Shown piece after piece: positions 42,743 to 55,582 of a DNA stretch of 64,000 bases. Each line of letters begins with the position of its first letter. Position 1 is the stretch's first letter. Position numbers and translations under genes: made by a program. Source of the DNA: Delphinapterus leucas (taxonomy: Eukaryota; Chordata; Mammalia; Artiodactyla; Monodontidae); contig NW_022097996.1 of NCBI RefSeq assembly GCF_002288925.2, forward strand, positions 6,008,686 through 6,072,685, given 5' to 3'. Under the pieces are notes generated by a model. The model was not told where the DNA came from. It was given only the letters and a program-made list of their open reading frames with translations, and ran no database searches.

Positions 42743-43281
42743 TTTTATTTTATTTAAAATTTTTTTCTAATCCATAGACTTTATTCAGATTCTTCCAATT
42801 AGCCTAGTAATAAATATTTTGCTAGTCATAAAATGAATCCTGTATTCTTTGTATTGAAGTATAGCTGATTTACAATATTGTGTTAGTTTCAGGTGTACAG
42901 CAAACTGATTCAGTTATATATATATATATATATTTCAGATTATTTTCCATTATAGGTTACTACAAGACATTGAATATAGTTTCCTGTGCTCTACAGTAAA
43001 TTCTTGTTGCTTACCTATTTTATGTATAGGAGTTAGTTAATCCTATACTCCTAATTTATCCCTCCCTCACCTTTGGTAACCGTAAGCTTGTTTTCTATGT
43101 CTGTGAGTCTGTTTCTGTTTTGTATATTCATTTGTAATATTTTTTAGATTTCACATATAAGTGATATATATTTGTCTCTGTCTGACATACTTCACTTAGT
43201 ATGATCATCTCTAGGTCCATCCATGTTGCTGCAGATGGCAATATTTCATTCCTTTTCATGGCTGAGTAATATTACATTGTG

Positions 43282-43315
<34 letters not shown>

Positions 43316-43401
43316 CTTCTTTATCCATTCCTCTGTTGATGGACTCTTAGGTTGCTTCCATGTTTTGGCTGTTGGAAATAGCGTGATGAACACTGGAGTA
43401 G
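42743..43401 (-). mobile_element. 5'-truncated LINE-1 with possible 3' transduction
   Basis: Flanking CCATGTGATTTA (42731-42742) and CCAGGTGATTTA (43402-43413) define the insertion. A T-rich tail (42743-42768) is followed by about 80 bp that is not L1 3' UTR (42769-42849). The antisense L1 3' UTR then begins ('attgaagtatagctgatttacaatattgtg') and continues through antisense late ORF2 to 'aatagcgtgatgaacactggagta'. A (CA)n array lies inside. Confidence 0.85.
43286..43314. repeat. (CA)n microsatellite inside LINE-1
   Basis: About 14 AC units stand where L1 relatives carry 'gtatatatgtaccac'. Confidence 0.95.
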
Positions 43402-43413
43402 CCAGGTGATTTA

Positions 43414-46400
43414 GAATCGGGAATCACACATTGTCTTCTGGGACTTTGGTCCTTGAGCAAGCAGTGTGCAGGCAGGGGGCGGATGTAGGGCATTCTGGCC
43501 GTGGAATTGGAGTAGCTGGCTTGGCTGGCCCCCTGCTCTGGTTCTGGGTGCCCAGCTCTATCGGGCTTCTGGGTTCCTGACCGTTTTCCCAGCCTGGCCC
43601 TCCAGCCTTGCACCAATTCTGCAAGCCTCTGTGTACTTCCGTTCAACCCGTTTCCTCACCTTTGTTGTCTTCCCTTAAGATAATCAGAGTAGGTTTCTAT
43701 TTCTTGCAAACAAGAACTTTCATTGGTTCGACAGTATTCAAAGCCTGCGTAGAAATAAATGTCAACGTTTTACACTGAATTATCAATGCAGCTGATGGTA
43801 ACTTACCTTTCAGCAATGTTTCCTTCGAAGCAATTAGCTGTTGTGAAACTGTAGCAGTTACATGCTTTTGTAGGATTGCACAATGAGATTTTGCCCAAAT
43901 GTATTATCTCTAACCAGCCAGTAAGAGTATACGTTTTAACTTGGTTCTGTAGTTCTCCCTCTTTGCTGCTGTTTTGGAGATAAAATTTTGACATTATTGG
44001 AATGAGCTACACTAATGTCTTTGGGGAGGCAGGGGAGGGTCAATCAACAGACACATAATTGGTTTCAATATTGTGCTTTCCAGAAGTGAAGGGTTGCCCG
44101 CGGTGTTATTAGCTGAGATACTGTAGATATTTTTACATGTCGGGAACGATTAACATGCATCCTGCAGGTCTGATTACCAGCATTAAGGAAGTTCTGCTCC
44201 ACATAAACCCCAAAGCAAAGCCTCCAGGAAAGTTAAAGGTCCCTGTTCTACCATTAAAATGGGAGAGTAATGTGCCTTTTTTTGATTGACTAGAAACTTT
44301 GACTCATGGGACTTTGTTCTCAAAGGTGAAAAGAAACATGAATAGGCGACAAGTCCTTTTCCTTAAAAATCCTTAAACCTTTGGTTGAAACCATTTATCA
44401 GAACATTTCTTAAAATAAAATCAGTATTGCCTTACGGTTATCACAGGAAAAAAAAACAACAAAAAAAAACAAGTGAAATAGCCAAAGTGGACATTTTCCT
44501 TAAAAATCCAGCACAAAAGAAATTTTATACATCTAGGCCATTGCCCAGAAGAGTGATAAATGTGATATTTGATATGTGAGACCGTTGTAGGACAGGCATA
44601 AGGAGTTGTATTTATAAAAGATTTTGAGCAATTAAATGATTGAGAGTGAATTTATGAGATGTATCATAGATCCTTGAAATACAAAAGTAATTAGGTGATG
44701 CACATAGTGAATTAAAGGCATTACTAGTAACGTCCAGTAACACGCGTATTCCCAATGACACGTGAGCAGAGATGTGGTAGTCAAGTCGTAAACCTGGCCC
44801 TCTGCTCCCAGCTAACCAGCTAACTAACCTGAGGCCAAGTTACCTCAAATGTGAGGTAAAGGGCATGGACTCTGAGACCGCAAGCTTCCTATCAGCTCTG
44901 AAATACCACTGTCCTAAAAGCATACGTTTAATCTTGTTATTATTATTTCTTTAGTTGTTTGATTATGTTTCTCTTCTCTCAGAATGAGGGGGAAAAGAAA
45001 TAGAAATGCAGTGTCAAAGCAGACTGATCTAATCCTAAATGCTGAGCCTCTGAGTGGATTCGGGATGCAGGCCCCCCTAGTTCATGTCCTCCCAGCCAAA
45101 AAAGAGAGGTGGGCCCGGCACTGTTCCGCTAGCGACCAGCGCCCAGGGCAAAGGCCACGTCTCTTTACACCACAGGAAGATGCTGGTGTCACCACAGTGC
45201 TGGACTGCAGGGGCGGTTTCTGCCTCTGTCACAACGGGCCCCGTGGCTTTGGACAAATTATGTAGCCTCTGTGGGCCTCTTATCTTCAAAAGAGGAGCTA
45301 GGACAGGCCTTCATCATTCTTTCCAGCTCTTATATCCTTTGATTCAAAGAAAGCATTGTCTTGGGTATCAAGTAATGATCCGATCTGTCTACTAATTTGA
45401 GGTCAAGTTTTCTTTATTTTGCCTAAAATAGTATCATTCCAAGCTGCAAGGTAGAGATAGCTCCCAAATTGAGACTAACTTGGCCGTTCAGTTACAACAG
45501 GAAGATTTTGGACTTTTCCTGGAACCAAGGAAATAAAAGAGCAGGGCACACCGTCAGGAGAGCTGTAAAGTTGTGGGAAGATGGAGAGATTAGATGTTTT
45601 TCTATCAAAGGCAAGAAAGTTGTAAGAAGAAAGTGAAAGAGAGAGAGAGAGGGAGAGAGAGAGGGAGCGAGCCCCGGGAAAGGAGTGGGGGAGGAAAAAG
45701 GAAATACATAGAATAAGTGCAGCCCCTCTCGGGCTGCGGGTCTTTGAAGTGAGGCCAGAACCACAGGACAGGACTGTGGGACCAGAGGTCGAGAGAGAAG
45801 GAGATGGAGACCCTTTGTTCAAAGGTTAATAGTTATGTGTCAGGAGTGCTTCATCAGAGTGAAATGCCCTGTGCGTTTTTAGATACTTTTTAGAGAAGTA
45901 AACCAGTTCTGGGGAAGTTTCCCAAGGTCTTTGTGAAAGAAGAGTTCTACGTTTAAAACCTAAAAGAAAGATATTCTGAAACTAGAGGCTCTGTTTTAAC
46001 TGGAAATAACAACGCACTAGGAAAGGCCTGGTGTTTCCTATTTAAAATGATCCAAAACAAACCGGTTTGATTTTTATTTTGGGTGAAAAGGGTGGGTGAG
46101 TGAAGCCACTGACAGTGATTTCCAGAGCCTTTTAATTGCTCCCCAGCGTCTTCACTGTTTCTACAGGTTCAGTGCCATGTAACGGGTAAATTATGAATGA
46201 GAAGAGGGATCTTTGTTCTCCGTAGGCATTCTGGCTCCTAAGCGATGCCAGCCAAAGGTCAAAACCAAGGTAAACTCAAGTTTGCTTTGGCAAAACCTAC
46301 TTTCTCCTTCAGATAGCTGAATAGGTGATTGTGTAAAATTAGCAAAGGTTACTATGGAATCCTCTGGAAAGTTTCCTGCAAGTGTAGGAGACCAGGGCAA

Positions 46401-46483
46401 GTGGTGTTTCCTTGAATGAGTTATCCAAAGTGCTTCAGATCACTCAGTTCCAGGGAGATATAGATTTTTTTTTTTTTTTAAAT
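43414..46483. other. Non-coding DNA, possible old repeats
   Basis: No gene seen. 43430-43735 may be an old LTR-like piece, but I cannot support this. 45190-45335 may be a decayed sense MIR ('ggcttt ggacaaattatgtagcctctgtgggcctc'-type). An A-rich stretch with interruptions lies at 44447-44470, and a GA repeat at 45635-45668. Overlapping frames near 43347-43678 and 44984-45395 have no domain. Confidence 0.45.
45635..45668. repeat. (GA)n low-complexity repeat
   Basis: GAGAGA units interrupted by GGG. They generate the Ser/Leu-rich minus-strand frame seen here, which is not a gene. Confidence 0.9.
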
Positions 46484-46494
46484 AAGAAAGCCAA

Positions 46495-46701
46495 GGGCTT
46501 CCCTGGTGGCGCAGTGGTTGAGAGTCCGCCTGCCGATGCAGGGGACGCGGGTTCGTGCCCGGGTCCGGGAAGATCCCACATGCCGCGGAGCGGCTGGGCC
46601 CGTGAGCCGTGGCCGCTGAGCCTGAGCGTCCGGAGCCTGCGCTCCGCAACGGGAGAGGCTGCAGCAGTGAGAGGACCGCGTCCAGCAAAAAAAAAAAAAA
46701 A
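46495..46701 (+). mobile_element. CHR-family SINE, full length, young
   Basis: A complete head, body and 17-A tail with many CpGs still intact. The perfect target-site duplication AAGAAAGCCAA lies at 46484-46494 and 46702-46712. CpG retention suggests it is among the youngest insertions here. Confidence 0.95.
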
Positions 46702-46712
46702 AAGAAAGCCAA

Positions 46713-49700
46713 ACATTTTCCTCTACATTTGGCAGGCTTCTTCGTGTGGCAGTGACGTGGTCCAGCTTTTTATTTGTCCCCCCTCTCCTCTGATGTGCAG
46801 TCAGGCAGCTTCTCAGGTGATTAAGAGGGCTCACAGGGAACTTCCACCTCTGACTGTTTAACTTACCAGCACATCTAAAAGCAAGGCTGATAAAATTCAT
46901 AAATTTGTCACATCTCTTGAGGTGGATGACACTCATCAGGTCCGTTTCTAAAACTCTTTGGTTCTGTGCTTTCATGAAGCCGGGTCACTGATGATAAATG
47001 TAAAGCAGAGTGATCAAGTCATAACTAACCTTTAAGTGTTTTCCTGGAGGTTAAGACCGGAGGATCTGAATAAAAAGTAGCAGGATGCTCGCTCTGATCT
47101 TTTTCTGACATTTCCCAAATCCCCAAGGCTGAGGACACGATATAGGTTGGAGCACATAAACTGTTCCATACTCATGGCCCTTGCTGCACGCTCACAGGCA
47201 AGTTGGTTTCTGTGGGCAGGGAAAGGAATAAGCACATATTATGTGACTGATATTCGATGTGACTGTGGCTTTAATTTTAATAAGCTTATCAAAAACACTT
47301 AACGGCCAAGAAGACACAGATGTAATAAATTATCTAATCACAAAATGCTGAGATGTAAATTTCTTTTGTTTGACCTATTTTTAAAAAAGTCATTTTTCTA
47401 AGCTCTTGCGGTACAGTTGTTATAAAACAACTCATTTAACACCAGCTCAGGATTATGAAAATTATTTAATCTGTGAAAAAGGATTACATTTCCTCCTCTT
47501 TTAATTGCTCATCAAAATTTCAGATAGAATGCAATACTTTTTTATACATGATGACAAGCAAACTCCGTGTTTCTTCTAGGATGGATGGTTAGATGTCCTT
47601 GTATAACTAAATATTATTTTCTGAAAAAGCAGGTCAAGTAACGTTAGACTTAGTAATAGCTGTGGGTACCTTGAGTATGTCTCAAATCAATAATGACAGA
47701 GGTAGCCTGATAGCAATTTATGAACCACAGTCCCCTTGGGAAACATATTTCAAACCATAACTTCATCTAAACTGTTTATCGGCTAAGCTTGCTCAAATGT
47801 ATGAAGTGTCAAAAAGTTTCTTTGACATTAGGCTTGTTATTGTCCTTTGATTTATGTACCAAAGCAAAACATAGTAAATAAAAAGATTGTTTGGTGGTTT
47901 GGTATTTTAAGGAAATGATTAGAAACATTTGCCAATGCTATTCATTTTATATGTTTTTTTTCCCTTTCCAAATAAAAAAAAGTGTTTCCGTCCAGTGAAT
48001 GACTTCACAGTAATTGTACCTTAAACGATCATTATCGTAAGCAGAAAGGCCAGTGAAGTTGCTATGAAATATTCAGAAAACTCTGAACTAAATGTGTAAT
48101 ATTCGTATAAAGCATTTATCCCTCCCCTTGAATTTTGCATACCCAGCAGTTCACAAAATGTCCCATTTATAATTTGAGGCACATTTGTGGTGGTAAATCT
48201 GACCTATTAAAAAAAAGGTCATCATATCTTAGTTGGTTTTTGTGGAAACTTCCACATGGAAAATACAAAGGACTATTGTCTTGAAAAGCATCCTTCAGGA
48301 AAATTCTTGGGTGTACACAAAGCATTTTTATTTGCTTAGGAGTGGAAATACCAACTTTTTAGCTTTTTTTGATGATGGAATATTATAGAGGTATAAAATG
48401 CATCAAAAGGCAAGCCTTAAGACAAATCCTTTGAACAATATTTCATTTAAATATTTTAGTCCAGTATTTTACACTTTCTTTCAATTTGAGGTTTTCCATT
48501 CTTATAATTACTTAAGCAGATTTTCATATTAGGCAACTCTATGGGCAGAATGTATATAAAAACTTAAATATAAAATTATAAAAGTTGACCAAGGATTCCA
48601 AAGGATTGCATTGTGAATTTTAAAAGATTAATTAAAAAAAAAACTGCTATAAACGGAATTCACTCACACGCTGAAGGGAAACAAGAGACCCAGTGCAGAT
48701 GGACACATTTTAATGCAAGGGTTGCTTAAATGAGGGCTATTTCGGTTTCCAATATGTCTTTTTCTGATTGGTTAACTGATAAGTTGATGGGCACCATAAA
48801 AAAAAGTCACAAACGTGGGAGGACAAATGAGTACCCAGATACCTATGCCAGCACTGTTAACTTGTTAGTGAATCTGTTTCCTTGAAAACAGGATACAGTG
48901 AATCTGTGTATATTTAATGGAAAGTGGCCACATTTACTGGAGAATTAGGAGAAAACACTCCCCGATGGAGTCAGAAGTTCTGATCTGCTATCCTTCAAAG
49001 AAAGGCTGTTTCCTAGGCTGGCCAATATTCCTATGGAGCAACCTATGCCTATTGATAAGTTATCGGATTCCTCTCCGGAATCAGTTTGTCAGGAAGGATA
49101 CGGGGGACAGCAGGGGGCGGGGGCGGCGGTGAGGGAATTTTGATAGTGGCTTTGTCTGATCGCCAAGGTAGGAAGGGGGTGGAGTATTGAGAAAGGAAGA
49201 ATAAGAGAGGTAAAGATAGGAAGGAAAGCAGGGAGAGAAGGGGAAGGAATCCGGCAGAAACAAAGCAAAGCAAGCAGGGAGAGGATATCTAGATAGAAAG
49301 AAAAATCTTTGTAAATGGATTCTCCTTCCAGACCTCCAGGCACTTTAGAACTGGGATTCCTAGCCTGGATTTCACAGACTTCCCTAAGTCTCTGAACCCA
49401 CTGAAATTGTAGGCATATTTTGTGAGTATGTGTATGTGCATTTTTTTTTCCTGGGGAAAGTGTCCTTTTCTTTGATCTGATCCTCCAAGGAGTTCCAAGA
49501 CTCAATAAAACTTAAGAACTACTAGTTTAGTGGGATCATACACACACTGTAAAGACATGTGTCTTTTAAGGAGTCTTTGAATGCCTGGGATTGACTATAG
49601 ATAGCCCAAGAATGTTTGTTTCTAGTATTAAAAGTTGTGTAGCCTGGGAAGATTATTCATTCTTCCAGAACTCTAGAATGCTAGCTATTCAGTCAAATGC

Positions 49701-49799
49701 CATTGATTGACTGTTTGCATTAAATGAAGTCAGCATTTTCCCAGGGCGTCCTGGGAGAGTGGAGAAAGAGTTTGGCTCAGAGAAAAGGGTGTTAATTTA
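46713..49799. other. Repeat-poor AT-rich non-coding interval
   Basis: About 3.1 kb with no SINE, L1, L2 or MIR recognised. The central part (47.2-48.7 kb) is strongly AT-rich. A purine-rich stretch with GGAAGG/GAGAG units lies at about 49165-49285. The minus-strand frames there are its shadow. No exon seen. Confidence 0.5.
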
Positions 49800-49960
49800 A
49801 AACCACATGCTTCTGGGGCACAGGTACTGTCTGGAATGCTAACTAACAGTGTGAAACGGGACAGGTAACATCTCCTCCTTAACTCTGTATCCTTCCTGAT
49901 AAATGAAGGTGATGCCGATGACCTTAATAGGGCCATTGTAGAGAGGAAACAAAATGCAAC
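49800..49960 (+). mobile_element. MIR SINE fragment
   Basis: Sense MIR: 'gcttctggggcacaggtactgtctgg', 'tccttcctgataaatgaaggtgatgcc', 'taatagggccattgtagagagg'. It lies head-to-head with the next MIR. Confidence 0.6.
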
Positions 49961-50205
49961 ACTGGCTTACGTTGATTGGGTGCTTACTACCCTCCACACA
50001 CTATGAGGAACATTTTATATGCTTTATGCAATTTAATCTCCCCAACAATTTTATGAAGTTGCTATTATGTTCATTTTCACTTTATAGACGGGGAAACTGA
50101 GGCATAGAAGTCAAGAAATTTGCTCAGGGTCATGAAAGAACAATGATAGAGCCAGTATGTGAACACAGGCTATGTGACTCTATAGCCCGTGCTCTTTGAA
50201 CCATC
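49961..50205 (-). mobile_element. MIR SINE, near full length
   Basis: Antisense MIR: 'gattgggtgcttactaccctcc', 'gcaatttaatctccccaacaattttatgaag', 'ctttatagacggggaaactgaggcatagaag', 'gctcagggtcatgaaag', 'gcccgtgctctttgaacc'. Confidence 0.88.
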
Positions 50206-50968
50206 AGTCAGATTGAGGCAATGCACCAGGGGGTCTTAGCTTAGTGGTTGCTTAGTTGCTGCTGCTGATGGGAGGGGATCCTGGTCCTTCCTTGGAGTGG
50301 TTACATGGCACAACTTGCACCGAAGCTGCTCCTATTCCTGAAACATGTATTGTTATCTTATTTCCCTCCTTGTTAAATGTCATTCTGTAATGTTCCTACT
50401 TGTTCTTCTCTCCTCCCCTTCCAGATAACTTCCTGGGTTCTTGTGATTCTGTAATTCTAGGGGAGAAAGGATGACAAGAATCTTGATGTGAGTTTCAGAA
50501 GAAAACTAATTTTGCATCACCTACATAAAGTTGCTTCCTAGGAGCTCTGGGAGAAATTGCGTCTCCCCAGACACCTGGTTTTCCGTCAGAATTAGATCCA
50601 ACACCTGGGAAGTACTCTCTTAGCAAGGTAGACCCCATTTATTCAAGACACCACAAAAACGCTGGAGATGTAAGAGCTTTCTTTGTTAGTTAGCCCACTT
50701 CCCATGGACAATTATACAATCTAAGTAGGCATTATATTATTTGCTACATTACATTCAAAGAAAGTTCAGAATTTTTCCTCTTTTGGAATGTTTTCCTTTT
50801 CTCCTGAGAGATCTGGGTATTCATGGATGTGTTTAGTGTACTTAAATCCAAGAAGACCACATATAAAAATGTAAGTTTCTTTTTCTTATCATCAAACTTC
50901 CTCTCTTTTTCATTCTTTCTTAGTGTTGTTGATCAGCAAAATGGCCAACGTTGGGGTTTCTTTTAAAA
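50206..50968. other. Non-coding interval
   Basis: No gene or repeat recognised before the long CHR SINE. Confidence 0.5.
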
Positions 50969-51320
50969 TGAATTTATTTATTTAATTTATTTAGTTTTGG
51001 CTGTGTTGGGTCTTCGTTGCTGCATAAAGGCTTTCTCTCGTTGCAAGCGTGCAGACGCTACTCTTCGTTGCGGTGTGCGGGCTTCTCATTGCGGTGGCTT
51101 CTCTTGATGTAGAGCACGGGCTCTAGGCATGCGGGCTCAGTAGTTGCAGCGTGTGGGCTCAGTTGTTGTGGCTCACAGGCTCTAGAGCACAGGCTCAGTA
51201 GTTGTGGCGCACGGGCTTAGTCGCTCCGTGGCATGTGGGATCTTCCCAGACCAGGGATCAAACCCGTGTCCCCTGCATTGGCAGGGGGATTCCTAACCAC
51301 TGCGCCACCAGGGAAGTCCC
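50969..51320 (-). mobile_element. Long, older CHR-type SINE (about 350 bp)
   Basis: 'ttggctgtgttgggtcttcgttgctgc', 'ctactcttcgttgcggtgtgcgggcttctcattgcgg', two 'gggctcagtagttg'-type units, 'gcatgtgggatcttcccagaccagggatcaaaccc', 'gcgccaccagggaagtccc'. It is longer and more diverged than the 200-bp copies. It includes the repeated body unit that also appears in truncated form at 25557-25699. Confidence 0.92.
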
Positions 51321-53499
51321 CTGGTTTTAAAAGCATCTTCTTATCCAGATTTTGGGAGGTTTGGGAAGATATGTGCCTGTTGAATTAGAGCTTTTTTTCC
51401 CTTCTAGGAGGAAGGACACGTGCAAGGCCTTAGCTTTTCTGTAGTGGCTCGTACGCCCGGTCTGGACTCCACGGGGAGGTCAGGGAACTGGATTCGGCCC
51501 TAGAGATAGCTTGTCAGTCATCATGAGGGGTGAGCTAGGGCATCATCTAAGTTGTCCCTTTGGGTCACATGGAAGAAACAATTTACTGGCATTGATGAGT
51601 GTGATTAACAATGAGATGGGATATAGTGCCCTCTCCACCCCCTGCCAGCTATGGATGTGTTTAAAAATATAACAGTTATCTTTTTTCTTGAATGATTAAA
51701 ATGAAGCTCTGGGGAGGAAAAGGTGGTTTGGTAAACGTCTTAGTGGACTTTTCTATTTCTATGCTCTATTCTAAGGCTTAATTCCTCAGCTCCCTGTCTT
51801 ATCCTCACTGTTCACTCAAGTAGTGATCTGAGTAATTTTATGTTCACTAAAGCTCAGATTTCCAGCCACATTGATTTAAAAAAATCAAATAAAGCTTTGT
51901 TTTCAACCGAGTAACTAAATGGATGAATTTTCAGCTCCATAGTCTCAGAGCCTAAGTATCTGATAGGCATCCCTGGGGCTTTGAAATTAAGCCCCCTTTG
52001 CCTGTTTCGTTTTCCAAATGTACTTTTCTATCATTTCCAAACATCACCTTTTAAACCCAAGGCAATCATGGTACCTCGCTACCTTCCAAAGATTTTTGGT
52101 CTTCAAGTTGGAAAGTAGATTAATTTTAGGAAAGGGATCCCAACACCACTTTGCTCATAGATGAGCGCTCTTTATTTGTCAGGAGCGATGTTTTTGCAGT
52201 AGGTAGAGTAGGTCTTCCCCATTGGAAACACGGCACGAAGAATCCTTCACCGAGGTTCTGGAAAGGCTGGGGTGGGGTTTCCTGACTTACCCCTCCCTCA
52301 GCATCTTCGCCCACTCTCCCTTCTCCTCCTCAGAAGCAGGGTGCGGCGAAGGGCTGCAGAACTGGTTTCCCTGGCGCCTGGTGGAACCCTAATTCCTTCC
52401 TGTCAGCACATCTCTAGGCCACTCTCAGAGTTAGGATAAGCACTGGATAAGCAGTTGAACTTCTGGGTAGTTTTCCAAATGAAATTCAACCTCTAGACCT
52501 TTTGGGGTTTACTGAGTCTTCCTTACTTCCCTAAGATGAGTTTGGAATGAATTTTCACTTAATGGATTCTATTTGTGGGTAGGAGAGGCAATGATTGCTT
52601 TGCTCAGAGTCTCAAGTGTAACTTCAAATAAGGGAAAAGAACCCAGCAGGAATGTGAGAAGAGCTGAGATCCCAGGGAAGGTGTGCTTGAGGAGGTGCGG
52701 GGAGATTCTGATCACCTGTTGAATGGAGATACTGTATCTCACGTGACAGAGGTCACCTCCTGACAGGAGAGTTGTATTTGAGTGGGGATTTAAAAAATAA
52801 CGTAGCTGATGAAGAAATATGAAAGACATTGCTTTGCAATATGGTGAAGTGACTATGGAATGTTCAGGATGAATGACTGAGTACTGATGAGCTGGGAGAA
52901 AGGCAGTAAAACGTTAAAAGTAAAATTTGTAGGAATAGCCCCGAGTAAGCGGGACTATGCCTCCTGCTGGCTTGTTGCAAAGAATTTCCTTTGGGGAAAG
53001 TCCCATTGAATTACGTGACTTGTGAATCTGGTTCTAGGTCTGTAAATGTAATAAGAATCGAAAGGGAACTATTTTAAAATACCAAGATATCTTTAAGAAT
53101 TATCATTTTTTAGCACACTCTTAACAACTCATTAACGTAGGTCATTACATTGCCGTTTGTCCAGGTCACTGCTTTCGTACGGGGGCTAGAACGAGGGTGA
53201 AACCACTGTGTACCCACGGCACGGCCCTATTTCACACCACATACTTTATTTGATAACTGATCAGGCCCCAGATACGTGTGCAAACAGGCCCTCTCTCCAC
53301 TGATTTATTTTGGTAATGTAAATAATGGAGAGAAAACATTAAAATTTGGCAATAATAGTCCTTTGGACTAAGTCTGTTCTTTGGAGATGACACTTGTTTC
53401 CCATAACAGAAAAATGTTATCACCAATATCTCCTTCAGCAAAAACCATTATGCAGGAATGGACCTTATACAATCAGTGGAATTACCAAGAGGTATCAGA
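51321..53499. other. Non-coding DNA, no gene seen
   Basis: Possible but unproven L2-like sequence near 52600-52920. The frames at 52126-52314 (-) and 52569-52829 (-) have no domain. Confidence 0.45.
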
Positions 53500-53700
53500 T
53501 TGAATCTTATCCTCAGGAAGGTTATGGTCTAGTCAGGAGTACAAGACAGGTAGATCATACGATGACGTTAGATATGGTAGCAGTAGCTAAGGGCCAGATG
53601 TGCGATACTGATCAGCAGTGCTCCAGGGAGACCAGGTGGGATTGAGGGTAGACAGGTGGATAAACAATGGGACTTGAACCAAGGCTGGAATGGATGGCGG
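53500..53700 (-). mobile_element. Possible L2 LINE fragment
   Basis: 'tatcctcaggaaggttatggtctagtcaggagtacaagac' resembles the antisense L2 'tccctgccctcatggagcttacagtctagtgggg', followed by a '...gtgctccagggagacc...' block. Low certainty. Confidence 0.4.
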
Positions 53701-53794
53701 ACCTGTCAGAGAGGTGGGGTGGAGGATTTAGAGAGTGGGGTATATTTTATTTCTCTTTGCAATTATTAACCTCATTTCTTCCCTGAAATAGGAT

Positions 53795-54186
53795 TTTACA
53801 GTCCTGCTAGTTGCAGTGTGATTTGTAATGTCTACTTGCAGGGGAAGTATAATTTCTTGGCCCCTTTAGGCTGGGCTTGCCTTAGTGACTTGCTTTGGCC
53901 AATGAAATAGGAGTGAATCCTGACATATGCCCCATCAGAGCCGCAGCTTTAGATGGGACGGCACATTTCCCTCTGTCCTGTTCTGGGAGCACAGTGTGTC
54001 CCAGAGAGTGGTAGCTTCTTGGGTGTGGGTTCCAGAACGAAGTGACACATAGTTGGATCCTGGAGCAGGATCCTGGCTGAAGCTCACTAAAAACCTACAT
54101 GTCATGTGAATGAGAAATAAATATTTGTTGTTGTAATCCATTGGGAGTTTGGGGACTGTTTGATACTGCAGCACAGCTGACCAGTA
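53795..54186 (+). mobile_element. Probable LTR of ERVL-MaLR type
   Basis: 'ggctgggcttgccttagtgacttgctttggccaatgaaatagg' and the end 'gagaaataaatatttgttgttgtaatccattgggagtttgggg ... gcagcacagctgaccagtatag' match the pattern of old mammalian MaLR-type LTRs. AATAAAT with a 'TTGTTGTAA-CCA-TGAG-TTTGGGG' tail is typical. No internal retroviral sequence adjoins it. Confidence 0.55.
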
Positions 54187-54299
54187 TAGGGAAGGAATTC
54201 AACCGGAGCAACCATGTGGGGAAAGAAAGCTCCATGTGTGAGGGGCCGTGAAAAAATCTCATTTGGTCTAGTCCAGGGATTTGTGTAGGAGCAAAATTA

Positions 54300-54560
54300 A
54301 AAAAAAGAGGTGAGCCATACTATGGAAGCCTTGAATAGCAGATTAAGAACATTGACCTTCTTCTACAGGCTGTGGAAAAGCCCTGAAGATTTGGAGTTCA
54401 GGGGCACAGGAAGAAAGGGAGAAATTTAGGAATATTTGTCCAACAGCAGTGTTAGGATGAAGTGGAAAGTGGGAAAGAAACCAGTTAGAAGCAGCATGTT
54501 CTCAAGCGCGTGCTTTAAAAATGTTTCAAAGGAAAAACAATCATTTCTTTGGAAGAGGGT
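54300..54560 (-). mobile_element. Possible L2 LINE fragment
   Basis: 'ggtgagccatactatggaagccttgaatagcagattaag' resembles the antisense L2 internal block about 'gagccatggaagg-tttgagcagg'. Edges and identity are weak. Confidence 0.35.
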
Positions 54561-55067
54561 AGAGTTCATATCTCCACGTATGAGAGCGCAAAGAGAAAAA
54601 TCGAACGGAGAAACAAGTTTAAGGTAAAAGCAATTGATGTGACAAGGATAACAAAATGTTTTCCGTGGCCAGGGAAACAGAGCCACCTGCCATGACTTGT
54701 GGATGTCCTTCTTTGTCCCTTCTCTTTGTACATATATTCTGACTTACACGCAGCCTGTTCCTTTGTCTGCAGATCCATAACTGTCGTTCAGCTCACTGTG
54801 GTGTGTATCCTGCGAAGTCAGGGAGTAGAGGAGAAGTAGCTAAGACACAGAAAACTCATAGACTTCTTGTAATCTGCCATCGTTATGTGTAAATCTATAC
54901 AACTTCAGCATGACGGACCTTGACCACACACAGGAACTGGGATGCAGGTTGACAGTAAGGGTGGCTATCTCTTACTCAACAGAAATATGATGTTTACCTG
55001 CTCTTTAGTTTGTGCTATAATTCACCTGCTTTGGGTCCACCCATGAGTATCTTTCATTTCTAAGCAG
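54561..55067. other. Non-coding interval
   Basis: Nothing recognised. Confidence 0.5.
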
Positions 55068-55536
55068 GACAATTTTTTAAAAATTGAAGTATAGTTAATT
55101 TACAATGTTGTGTTAGTTTCAAGTGTACAGCAAAGTGCTTCATTTAGACATATACATACATTCTTTTTCAAATTCTTTGCCATTATAGGTTATTACAAGA
55201 TATTGAATATAGTTCCCTGTGCTATACAGTAGGTTCTTGTTGTTTACTTGTGTTATATGTAGTAGTGTGTATCTGTTAATCCCAAACTCCTAATTTGTCC
55301 CCCCCACCCCCGACTTTCCCCTTTGGTAACCATAAGTTTGTTTTCTATGTCTGTGAATTTGTTTGTTTTGTAAATAAGTTCATTTGTACTATTTTTTAGA
55401 TTCCACATATAAGTGATATCACATGGTATTTGTCTTTCTCTTTCTGGCTTACTTCACTCAGTATGATAATCTCTAGGTGCATCCATGTTGCTGAAAATGG
55501 CATTACTTCATTCTTTTTTATGGCTGAGCAATATTC

Positions 55537-55538
<2 letters not shown>

Positions 55539-55582
<44 letters not shown>

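Noticed and set aside
43430..43735. Old LTR-like sequence after the LINE-1
   Set aside because: Some phrases resemble MaLR or ERV1 LTRs, but no ends, polyadenylation signal or ordered match could be made out.
43803..43994. Minus-strand exon ending at a good GTAAGT donor
   Set aside because: No convincing acceptor upstream on that strand and no recognisable peptide. A single donor motif is expected by chance.
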